This document shows positions 35,506 through 44,438 of a stretch of DNA of 64,000 nt, piece by piece (positions within the stretch are counted from its first letter, which is position 1; every line of letters starts with the position of its first letter). Origin of the DNA: Polymyxa betae (Eukaryota; Endomyxa; Phytomyxea; Plasmodiophorida; Plasmodiophoridae). The notes under the pieces were generated by a model. That model searched no databases, had not been told where the DNA came from, and saw only the letters and a program-made list of their open reading frames with translations. The translations under genes were made by a program, and so were the position numbers. The stretch spans positions 186,001 through 250,000 of the forward strand of contig RBZT01000435.1 in NCBI GenBank assembly GCA_003693705.1, given 5' to 3'.

Positions 35506-36180
35506 ATGAATAACTATAGAAAGGGCAAGAAGCTCAGTGTCAAGAGGATTACTGAGGAAATTCTGAAACCAATGATTGATATCAAGAGCAAGGCGGTCTA
35601 TCTAAGCAAACTGATGAGAATTTAAGCAAATACTAGACGATCCAGAACTTGAAAGACTGAAACTCCCAGCAGAAATGGCACAGCAAGTTTGGGATGAACC
35701 GCAGAGGAGACTTAGTGAAAAGGAGAATATCAGTTTCAAACAAGAGAAGATAAATGAACTCATGGAGCTGAATATCTTCAACGACCTCGTCATATTCAGG
35801 ACGCCGAGAGAACGAACTGCTAAACCTACAACCACATGAGACGAACGACGAGAATGCCTTCTTATTCGACCGACAGCAAAAGCAGAGAGAGACGATTAAA
35901 TACGTCGTATCATTATACAAGATCCAATATCCAGAAATCAATAATCTGGTTGAACAAGATGCAACAGAAACCCCCAAAATCCACAAGGACACGATGCTTA
36001 AGCGCTTAAGATCCCGCCTGAAGATGGTTTTAGGAAATGAGGAGATCGTGATCCATAATCTACGAATGCTTTTTAATGTACGAGGAGAGTGACAAGGTCA
36101 TGCCCTTCCATACCGTCGCCATGCGCCTCCTAGGTCATGAACGCCCTGACACGACCATTCATTAGAATCGTCTCCTCATC
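35506..36180 (+). pseudogene. Broken tyrosine recombinase/integrase
   Basis: Three fragments in different frames together read as one protein. The first is 35506-35625 (MNNYRKGKKLSVKRITEEIL, ending in TAA). The second runs from about 35624 to 35845 (LDDPELERLKLPAEMAQQVW, ending TGA). The third runs from about 35820 and includes QRETIKYVVSLYK, MLKRLRSRLKMVLGNEEIVIHNLR. A last shift near 36080 leads to MRLLGHERPDTTIH. The IHNLR (HxxR) and LLGHxxxxTT motifs are boxes II of the tyrosine recombinase catalytic domain. The codon where the nucleophilic tyrosine should be is TAG at 36163-36165. The style recalls integrases of large DNA viruses and Crypton-like elements. At least two frameshifts and a lost active site mean it is not functional. 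Confidence 0.6.
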
Positions 36181-36190
36181 ACTTGACCTA

Positions 36191-36592
36191 TTATAATACA
36201 CGATTGATATTATTGCCTTGTCTATCAACCCAGCGCAAATCGCTCACCCTATTGTCACGCCGATCTCTATTGATGTGATCGACCTCCTTTAATCGATGTA
36301 GATTGGGGATGTAGTGCAAACGATGAATATAATGATTTCTATTCCTCCCATTCTTATAGAGCGTGATTCGCTTATAACCGTCCTTAAGTATGAAAGGTCT
36401 AATGGGCGACCACCATATTTTGAGCAGATTGTGCACGAATTGAGTAGTATCATAACAAAATACGACATATCCGGAAGATTCACAGATTAGTCGCCCAGAT
36501 ATGTCTTGATAATCCTTAAAATCACCCAGCAGTAGACCATATCGATAGAAACAAAGCAAACAGCAGTGTCGATAATCTACTATGGGTAACAA
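36191..36592 (-). CDS. HNH homing endonuclease-like protein
   Basis: Open frame of 133 residues from ATG 36592. The N-terminal half has a NUMOD4-like pattern (LLGDFKDYQDISGRLICES). The C-terminal half carries the HNH fold: YKRITLYKNGRNRNHYIHRL, IPN, then EVDHINRDRRDNRVSDLRW, with the catalytic VDHIN and the following N-R-V, ending GNNINRVL. Compared with typical viral or phage HNH proteins, the stretch between HRL and IPN is shorter by about four residues (normally LVAQAF-like), so activity is doubtful. It runs towards the recombinase remnant. This enzyme class nicks or cuts DNA near its own gene and spreads by gene conversion. Host genes around it are unrelated. Confidence 0.7.
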   Translation of the reverse strand: MLPIVDYRHCCLLCFYRYGLLLGDFKDYQDISGRLICESSGYVVFCYDTTQFVHNLLKIWWSPIRPFILKDGYKRITLYKNGRNRNHYIHRLHYIPNLHRLKEVDHINRDRRDNRVSDLRWVDRQGNNINRVL

Positions 36593-36615
36593 TTCAGAAA
36601 AAACAGCTAACCATC

Positions 36616-36801
36616 ATGAACAGGAACGACAATGGTCATAGGGTTCAGGTTTCGTTTCTATCTCGAAATAGGATAGATCGAACGTTTGCTAAACTTGATG
36701 ATGCCATTGAGTTCCGAGACGCGATCCAGAGAACGATTGATATAACGAAGAGATATGCCAAGTATTGGTGGATCTTTCTAGAAAGGATATGGAACACATA
36801 G
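36616..36801 (+). CDS. Small AP2-like DNA-binding fragment
   Basis: Frame of 61 residues from ATG 36616. The segment HRVQVSFLSRNRIDRTF-AKLDDAIEFRDAI has the pattern of three strands plus a helix seen in AP2 domains and integrase arm-binding domains (G-R-V-x-I ... F-x-T-x-E-E-A-x-x-x-R). In viral HNH endonucleases such a domain normally follows the HNH on the same strand. Here it starts 24 bp from the HNH gene, on the opposite strand, as if a piece was inverted or comes from a second copy. Too short for certainty. Confidence 0.4.
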   Translation: MNRNDNGHRVQVSFLSRNRIDRTFAKLDDAIEFRDAIQRTIDITKRYAKYWWIFLERIWNT

Positions 36802-37031
36802 CACGAACTCAATATGGAATGGCATCATGATTGCTTTTGCATTCGCGAGCCAAAAGGAAAATTGCATCAAGAAGAGTCAGTTTCCGAGCATTAGCTGTAC
36901 AGGGCAGGTCGGTTTCTACAAGACATGCTCATATACAGGCAACTGGGATGAGTGTTTATGTGACCGTCTTCTGTTTTAAGAGAGACAACTTCTCTCATCT
37001 CAGTGATTTATAGCCTGTACTTATTGCCATC

Positions 37032-37889
37032 ATGTGTGCTGATTATAGTCTCGCTTCATACTGGGAGAAGCGCTATGAGAAGTATTTGAGGTTATTTATC
37101 TTATTGGGTGCAATCGCTAAAGAAATGCAGAGAGCCGGAGACTTTCGAATGGTACCAGAACTATGCCACCTTGAAACCGTTCATTTTTCAGTATATCACC
37201 AAAACCCAGCCTGCTGCCGTCCTTCATGTCGGCTGTGGGAACTCTCGTACAGCAGATGAAGTAACGGAAGTTCCATTGGTTAACGAATGCTGTTCGTAGG
37301 GTTTGGAGAGGGATTATATCGAGATGGTGTTACACACGTGGTTAATATCGACTCATGCAGAGCTATCATTGATATCATGAACAATAAGCATAAGCTGTTA
37401 AGCGAAATGAAATGTAAAGTCCAGACAGAAGGATTATTGCACGTGTTAACGTTCTGGTAGATCTAACCATGGATGTTCGACATCTCAAATTTGACGAAAT
37501 GTCATTCAATTTGGTTCTCGACAAAGGTGTTGTTGCCCCGTGTGTTCTATAAGAACAAAACCTGACTTGATATTAGGCACGTTAGACTGCTTTGTCTGTG
37601 GAGAGAACGCCAAGTTCGAAGTAAACTCTATGTTGACAGAAGCTTATAGAGTACTCAAGCATGGTGAGTGCTTAACGTCTGTTTTGTCATTATCTTATAT
37701 TATGAAGATGGCGTTTATATTTGTATCTCGTATGGAACGCCGGCCACCCGTGAGCCATATTTTAACCTAATCTCGGGATGGACATTAGAACAGACAATGA
37801 CAGTTGAGAAGCCGAAGCAAGCGTACGAAGTGGACGTCACCAACCAATTCCATTATATTTACGTTTTGAGGAAAGCTCAACCACAATAA
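37032..37889 (+). CDS. EEF1A lysine methyltransferase-like protein (EEF1AKMT4/METTL13 type)
   Basis: SAM-dependent seven-strand methyltransferase. The first exon reads MCADYSLASYWEKRYE, then a 50-nt intron, then KEPETFEWYQNYATLKPF. These match the family opening YW-RY...P-WF..Y..L...I. Motif I is AAVLHVGCGNS, followed by an exon with VVNIDSCRAIIDIM, the post-I acidic segment DVRHLKFDEMSFNLVLDKG, and LDCFVCGENAKFEVNSMLTEAYRVLKHG. The tail ends FHYIYVLRKAQPQ. The motif order and the DKGxLD box are diagnostic for the EEF1AKMT4/METTL13 N-domain group, which methylates elongation factor 1A. Five or six short exons are needed; internal joins were set by homology. It lies just downstream of the decayed insertion. 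Confidence 0.8.
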
Positions 37890-37916
37890 GCAGATGGGCT
37901 GCTAAATACAATCACA

Positions 37917-38608
37917 TCATATCCTTCTTCCTGTATCGCCGAGACAGTCATGTTTCCGACAGCGATGTTTTGGGGATTGCAACTCCTTATTTGAAATTAA
38001 CGTCGAATTGGCTCCAGTAATGACAGGCTTGTAAAAACTCAGTATCGGCCTTTCAATCAAAAGTGATCGCATCTTCTGGTCGAAACTGAAATTTGCACTG
38101 ACAAGTAAGACGCCTCTAACTTCACAACTGTATATCGCTTCAGACATGTATTACGCTAATCAACACAACACCTTATTACTGTTTAATTGATACTGGAGCG
38201 CCTTTCTGGCATGTGATTTTGAAGCATCGTGCTGGCATATAGCCCATCTTTATCCGAATGTGTTTGTTATGAGGCAGGCGAATATTGTTTTGGATCTGTA
38301 TCCATTGCTTTGACTTGTTATCCAGCGAGATTGAAACTGACAGCATCGAAGCCGAATGATTGGAAATATTTAAGTATCCTAATCATTGATTAGTGTTGAG
38401 CAGTTATGAAAGAAAACAAGTCACCTAGAAGGCATGTTTGAAACAGCTCACAAACCACATAATGTGGTTGAGACGAATTTGTTGACCAGCGAACTGATTT
38501 GATGTTCGATGTAATAGACAAATTGGAGGCAGGTGCATCTGGTCGGGCAGCTGAAGTATCGACAACCCGAAATGGGATAGTCTGTACTAAGCTTTTACTA
38601 TCAGCCAT
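37917..38608 (-). CDS. Unknown multi-exon protein, beta-rich
   Basis: Starts at ATG 38608 (MADSKSLVQTIPFRVVDTSA). An intron of 46 nt near 38395-38440 and one of 52 nt near 38125-38180 restore the readings CLLG-YLNISNHSASML and VSIK-HCEVRGVLLVSANF. The protein has alternating hydrophobic strands and a VRWSTN-SSQPHYVV segment, reminiscent of galactose-binding or discoidin-like beta-sandwiches, but no motif decides. Two C-termini are possible: the open frame stops at 37917, while a one-base different frame reads NIAVGNMTVSAIQEEGYDVIVF and stops at 37877, inside the end of the convergent methyltransferase gene. The second looks more protein-like and would need one more intron. Confidence 0.45.
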
Positions 38609-38880
38609 TGATTGGATTCGTTAGGTAAAGTTGTTACACTGGAATTATCAATGGCATCACGATCAATAGAAGAGTACAAGAATTGTTAAGCACATACTCA
38701 TATAGACAATCGGCTATTGTTGCATAGGAAGCGATATCAATGCCTTCATATTGTGAAGTAACAAATGAATATGTTGTCTGAGATGAAAGACATCGACTCT
38801 AGAATAACGTTACATTAAAACAGGCGCAGCCCTATCCAAGTCCATATTGCCACATTTCGATAATCGCTTTGAATCCAACG

Positions 38881-41741
38881 ATGCAATCCAGCGATTCGGG
38901 AGCGATTTATGAGTTATCGTTCCAGGCACAGCTGCAAGGCGATGCCCGATGTGTTGCGGTAGATGGCAACGATGCGTTCGTGGCTGCTACTGGCAGAAGT
39001 GTTGTGACTCTGTTTGCTCGTGAATCTGAAAACCAGTGGTATAGGGGTTAAGTACCCATCTGTACGTCCTGTTGAAGAATGTTTAGGAAATCCAATCTTT
39101 TGTTTTCTGGCGAGCAAGTCCATGGCATGATTGCTGATATTCGCTGCCATGCGAAAGGCACTTTTGTTAGCTGTGGCACCGATAAGCGAGCTTTAATCTG
39201 GAACGCTTCTGGCGAACGTCTAGCCCAACTAGTCGGTGGCGATATGAAAGGCCTAGTCGGCGTCGATCAATTTCCAAATGGAGATTTTGTGACTGGTGAC
39301 AATGCTGGCACCGCCATCGTATGGCATAAAGGCCGACCAGCTCACAGATTAGAGGAGCATGAGAATGCTGTGGCTGTGGCGTCTCTAGAAGAAGGCGAAG
39401 TATGCACTGGAAGTGGTACTCATCATGCTGGTACGTTACGAATATGGAAAGACGGGAAAAAGGTCGACGAGAATTTGATGGCTCACCAGCGTAAGTTTGG
39501 CCTTACAGTGACCTGCCTCAGTTAAAGCTTATACACATCATAGGGATTGTTAAGAAAGTCATTCGTCATCCATTGGGATTCGCTACATGTGCTAACGATG
39601 GCTATGTGAAGGTTTGGGCTCATGGGCCGCCCATGACCTGCATCATGTCTTGCCTAGCGCATCCAGCAAGCGAAGCTGATTCGTACGTTTATGCTATTGA
39701 ACTGCTGCCATCGTTGGATTTGGTATCTGTGGGCGAAGACAGATTCGCAAGAATCATCGCTCAAGATGGAAGCATTTCCCAGTCGCTACGTCATCCGTCC
39801 TCAGTTCGTGATGTTGCTGTATTGCCAAATGGCGATATAGTAACAGCTTGCAGTGATGGATTTGTTCGGGTATGGACTCAGAATCCTAGTCGTATGGCTT
39901 CTGAAGATGTTCGGGCTCTACATGAGCAGCTGTTGAAATCTAGCGAATCATCAGAGTATGTCTTTAATGACATTCACTTGTTTTGCTTTTGGGTGATTTT
40001 GCTTATGGTTTGTAGAATCTTTTACTTAGGGTTATATTTATGTTTGCTTGTAGAATGCAAACACTGGATCCATCACAATTCAAACCCGCGTCGGTTTTGC
40101 AAGGTCCCGGGTCAAAACCTGGAGAAATTGTCATCGTCAATTTACCTGAACGAGGACCAATTGTATTCCAATGGAATACTGACGTTTCGCAGTGGGATGA
40201 AGTATGTTTTTCAATACTTTTCATCAGCATTTGCTGTTGCAGGCGGAATCATCGATATTTGTAATTGGATCAGCAATTAAATGCTTTTCAGATCGGTGAA
40301 GCGATGGGCAAAGTCGAGGATAAAAATGTGTTGGAGGGCGTTAAATACGATCATGTATTACTCTATATACGATATCTTATTTATACCTAATTTTTGTGCT
40401 GCAGATTGTCAATGTGGTCGTGACAGAAGGATCTCCGGCTTTCAAACTGGGTTTCAACGTCAGCGACGACCCTGAAGCTGTTGCCAGGGCGTTTTGTACC
40501 CGCCATGGATTAGGAGATGAATCATTCCCGCAGATTGTACAATATCTTCAACCATTTGCGAACCCTATCGCACGACTCCAGAGGCAGGAGCAAGAGCGGC
40601 AAAAGTTGAAGTTGATTCCGACTTGGAAGCAGGAAGGATTTATTATCGATTCCAAGTCCGATTGTCTCCTGTTTAACGACTCTTTTCTTACCGAGATATC
40701 AGGATTGTTGTCAAACCACTGGAATCTGCTATCAGTTCCACTAATAGCGGTTTGACGGATGGAGTTGCTCTGAGTGAAGAGCAGATGGCAGAATTCGCTT
40801 CGATTTTAACACTTTTGGAAAAGTATAACACGTCCAAGATTCCGTTCACTTCTGGAATGGCTGCAGTTATTGAGCATTTAGTTCTTCAATGGCCTCTGGA
40901 TAAGCTTCTCCCTGTGTTAGATCTCATGCGAATGCTAACAGCAAGTAATCGACTGCATGTCTATTCACAGCAAATTTCAACTAAGTCGTTATCAGTACAC
41001 CCTGACGCAGTGTTCATCTGTGAGAAGCCCGAGATCAGTCAGAAACTGTTAAGCGTTGCAAACGAGGGCACTCCAATACACCTGGCTCTTGTCTTAAAAA
41101 CATTTGGAAACTGGATAGCCAAACGTGGTAATGCACCTCCGGTGGATACCTCCCGTTCAATTCAGGAACTTCTCTGCATGGTGATGTGTGCGCTTTGTGC
41201 GCTTGGTTATGTTTCTCCAACTGAAATTGCTCAGGTTGTCGATGGGCTAAAATCAGGTGCTAGTAGCTCGAATGCGGCGGTCATCTCCGCCTTTTCTATT
41301 CTTATCCATAAGTGAGTTCTAGGGTTATTTGCAACACTAATATGTCAACTGCTATCAGTGTTCTTTGCTTCCTTGGTAAATCTTTCCAAGCTTCGGACGC
41401 CTCTCTTTCAGGTTTGTTTACTTGCATGGCTTCATCCTTGGCTGCGGTTAGTATGGTATTCACTTAAGTATGATGTCTCGCTTATATGATTTCAGTTTTT
41501 CCGAAGTCCTCGGAACGAGAAACCGACATACACTGCGGTGTTGGCAATTGGCACAATTGTAGGCTCATGTTTTTGTGTTTGAACAGGTCGTTAACTTCTA
41601 CAGGCGTTCTTGACGAAATCAAACAAGCAAATAGTTCGCGATAGCTTTGGCTCTTGTTTTTCGCGAATAGCTGAACTGAAAACGTCGACGAATCCAAGCA
41701 TTCGGCAGGCAGCAATTGAAGCGGAAAAGTGCTGCTGTTAA
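38881..41741 (+). CDS. PLAA: PLAA/Doa1/Ufd3 ubiquitin-binding WD40 protein
   Basis: Cofactor of the p97/Cdc48 ATPase in ubiquitin homeostasis. ATG 38881 begins MQSSDSGAIYELSFQAQLQG. An N-terminal seven-bladed WD40 propeller spans about the first 300 residues (CGTDKRALIWNASGE, TGDNAGTAIVWHKG, GFATCANDGYVKVWA, ACSDGFVRVWTQNPS). A PFU domain follows over several short exons (GPGSKPGEIVIVNLPERG, then VNVVVTEGSPAFKLGFNVSDDPE, FCTRHGLGDESFPQIV). The C-terminal PUL domain is an armadillo-like helical repeat (LSEEQMAEFASILTLLEKYN, QWPLDKLLPVLDLMRML) and ends SIRQAAIEAEKCCC. All three domains are present in the usual order. Introns are about 45-60 nt. It converges on the next gene with 38 nt between stops. 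Confidence 0.92.
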
Positions 41742-41779
41742 TTTATGTAATTTATTAGAATGATTGTGGAATTGATTGT

Positions 41780-42302
41780 TCAGTCTTCTTCACTGTCTTC
41801 GTCGGATTCCTCATCGTCAGTTTCAAAGTACTCCTTCTTCAAAATTATCTAGTTCTATTTTAATAACTTTTTTCGATAATATCGCCAAACTCACCTCTGT
41901 ATAATGCCTCTTACAGTATGCCAGTCTAAAAACGGATCCAATGCAGTTTGAGCTTAGACATTTCATTCCAATTTCCTTGCTGCTGTCTCTCTTTTCAACT
42001 ATTCTTCCAGTAGTCGGATCTATTGTGAGATCATCAGATGGCGCGTTTCTTATTGCTCTCAGACGTTCATCATAATGGAGCAGGCACATTCCCAAATCTT
42101 TGTGTGCGACGTCTCTACCACAGTCTTGGAAGCTGCAGGTCTTTGATAGCACAGCTAAGACTTCTTTTGTTTTCTTATTTCCTTGAAAAACTGGATCTAA
42201 TCCATTTCTCTGGCGGTAGTTGTTATAAACTGACACAACCGGGGCAATTTTATCATCTATATTTGACAAAACACGTTGATGCTTTCTATTTGCAGCCTCC
42301 AT
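41780..42302 (-). CDS. Protein with two Cys/His zinc-binding repeats
   Basis: Two exons: the main exon from ATG 42302, then an intron of about 58 nt, then a short acidic exon reading KEYFETDDEESDEDSEED. The core contains two similar clusters: CSFQDCGRDVAHKDLGMCLLH and, about 50 residues later, CLSSNCIGSVFRLAYCKRH. Both follow Cx4C-x9-11-Cx2H, the spacing of the WRKY19-type zinc finger common in plants and oomycetes. The rest is helical and charged. The very acidic tail suggests binding to basic partners. No closer family recognised; a nucleic-acid or chromatin role is inference. Retaining the intron would replace the acidic tail with LAILSKKVIKIELDN. Confidence 0.6.
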
Positions 42303-42406
42303 CAGACAAAATGGAAGGTTGCCAGGGATCGTGAAGATATTTCATGAATGCACGTGGCTATGTTAATTTTATAATGGATTTGTTCGTGCATAATAATTGT
42401 TCAGCG

Positions 42407-44002
42407 TCAAACAGAAGGACTAATGGGCGCCGTTAAATATCCTTCAGCGTCGAGCTTTTCGAAAACAATTAGGGAATCAAGTAGCCATTTCGGAGATATT
42501 CCACCCGGTTCTCCCTGTGCTGCAATGACAGTACTAGCCGATTCTTCTTCTGGCACAATTACAGCACCGCAGATCAGGAATAGTTCCTGAAGAATCGACT
42601 GTCCAGGCTCTACGCCTTTCCTCACAAAAACATGCTCACCATGGAACAATCCCTTGAAATTAGGATCGGAATGGGCTTTTCGCGATCGTTCACTTGGCAA
42701 TTCTTTGAATTCAAACGCTTCTGGATTTAGCCATTTACTTGCTGTTACGGACGCCAGAACCCATTCGGCTGAGACAACCCATGAACCTTCAAGTTAAACA
42801 GTCAATTCTTGACAGAAATCCTTTGGACGCCTGTCACCTTTCGCTAAAGCATAGAATACTTTGACAGTACGAACAGGCTTCTGTACGACCACATATTGGG
42901 CATCCGAGGTTTCAAATATGACATACTCTTGATGGTTCTTTGCCATATCATAGGCTGCATCACGAACGAAGTCGTCCACCTGCGAGAGACAGATCGATTT
43001 CACTTTCTTCTTCTGTGCCGATGCAGGGCTCTCCCTAGATTTGGCAATTGGACTGTTATCTGGGCTGGCTTCCTCTTGTTTGCCTTTTGGAGCTGCGTCC
43101 GGGTTGGTTGGTGGCTGATTTTCCTGGTTATCTTCTGTGTCTGATTCGAGCTCTTTACAATTCGAAGTGTTCTGTTTTTCTCCCTTTTCTGCCTTCTTAA
43201 CAGATGATGGTCGACGCTTTGTCCCCAAAGACTTGCTTTTGGGTGTCTTTGGGGTCTTTGCAACTGTTTCAGAATCCTCCTCATCAACGTCCTAAACCAC
43301 AACTCAGATAAATTAATACCAAACTTTTGTATCAATCACCTGATCAGCATCATCTGATAGCACGATCGTCTTTTTGGTTGGTGTCTTGCTTTTAGGCTTT
43401 GAGGCTTTACGTTTTTTGTTCACTGCTCGATTGCAACTTGAATCGTCATCGGAATCTGCTTTCACCTTTTTAATCGACGACTTTTTGCCTTTCGAACCTG
43501 TCTTATTGTCAGCTTCATCTGCAGCCGGCTTTTTAACAGGAGTAGTTTTGTTGGCCTGTTTCGTTTACACTTAGTCGTCTGTTGCAAATGTGATGTACGA
43601 GACGACGTTTACTTGAGGCTTGTTGACTTCAGCTGGCCACGCGTTCTCTTCAACCTTCTCATTTGCTTGTTGACATCTGTGAACTATAAGTTGTATTGCC
43701 ATATTGTTTTCAAACTGGCACTTACTCGACAACCCATAATGGGGAGACGACATGAATTGAGCTGGAATTCAGGCATTTGTTTAGAGCTTTCTCATTCTTT
43801 CCATCTGTTCATATTTGTTAGCTGAGCAATAGCAGCCTGTGGCAGCACCTAGCCAGATCAGATGCGTAATATTGACATTGTATCGAGTGTCGATTCTTGC
43901 ACCAAGGTTATGCAAGATATCTTCAATCATGGAGCTCGTGAATTCCGAATTGTCGTCTTCGGTCATATCAATCAGCGCTCGAACTTGGGAGAGTGGCTCC
44001 AT
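42407..44002 (-). CDS. MCPH1: Microcephalin-like protein with N-terminal and paired C-terminal BRCT domains
   Basis: Starts at ATG 44002. The first exons encode a BRCT domain (MIEDILHNLGARIDTRYN-VNITHLIWL, then after a short intron KNEKALNKCLN...IHVVSPLWVVE), matching the microcephalin N-terminal BRCT. A disordered Lys/Ser/Glu-rich middle follows (about 43 to 43.55 kb). Two C-terminal BRCTs come next: DAQYVVVQKPVRTVKVFYALAKG joined by a 50-nt intron to SWVVSAEWVLASV, then FKGLFHGEHVFV...SPKWLLDSLIVF. The N-BRCT plus C-BRCT pair with a short GxxF/WVxSxxW arrangement is the MCPH1 layout; PTIP or MDC1-like proteins are alternatives. Microcephalin acts in DNA damage signalling and chromosome condensation. 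The family is shorter here (about 420 residues). Confidence 0.72.
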
Positions 44003-44438
44003 GACGAACTGGATCGTTAAAATTTTGCCCTGATAAGAGCAGCTCTGATAGAAACAATAAATGAAGGCTCCCTCTCAGCTGCGGCAATCTGACAAGTTAT
44101 ACGATACTAACGCACTCAATCGATGGTAACATTACAATTAGAGGGTGGTTTCGTCAGAATGACCTTCATTCTTATCACTATGAGTAGCAAGGGTTTCTGT
44201 CATGGGCCTTATCAAAAGACAAGAACTGTCGGGCTCAGACTCCAACCCTATGATACACTTGATTTAGTTTTAATGGCTGCTGCTTCAGCAAAACTAGTCT
44301 GGGCGTGGGTCGCTGAAGACGAAGATACAGAGCTCAGACTGAATCATGGATACTCATAGGTAGAGTATGATGTTCGAGCAAGGCTTGCAAGACTAACAGT
44401 GATGAGAGCGTAAGACGACAGAGTTCAGATTAAATAGT
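44003..44438 (+). other. Gap with a possible small unresolved gene
   Basis: Between two minus-strand genes lie plus-strand coding-like pieces: MKAPSQLRQSDKLYDTNALN (from the ATG at about 44070), WFRQNDLHSYHYE, and an open frame 44180-44359 (MSSKGFCHGPYQKTRT). No set of splice sites that I tried joins them convincingly. The first fragment looks like the start of a small basic mitochondrial subunit. It could also be promoter DNA of the microcephalin-like gene. Confidence 0.25.

Larger units (their letters stand above)
34900..36810. mobile_element. Decayed mobile or viral insertion (recombinase + HNH + AP2-like)
   Basis: Between DAD1 and a methyltransferase gene lies a block unlike its surroundings: AT-rich, with none of the small introns seen elsewhere. 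It contains a broken tyrosine recombinase, an HNH endonuclease on the other strand and a small AP2-like DNA-binding frame. Such combinations occur in large DNA viruses, virophage-like elements and phages. I did not find clear terminal repeats or a target duplication by eye, so the limits are approximate. Confidence 0.5.
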
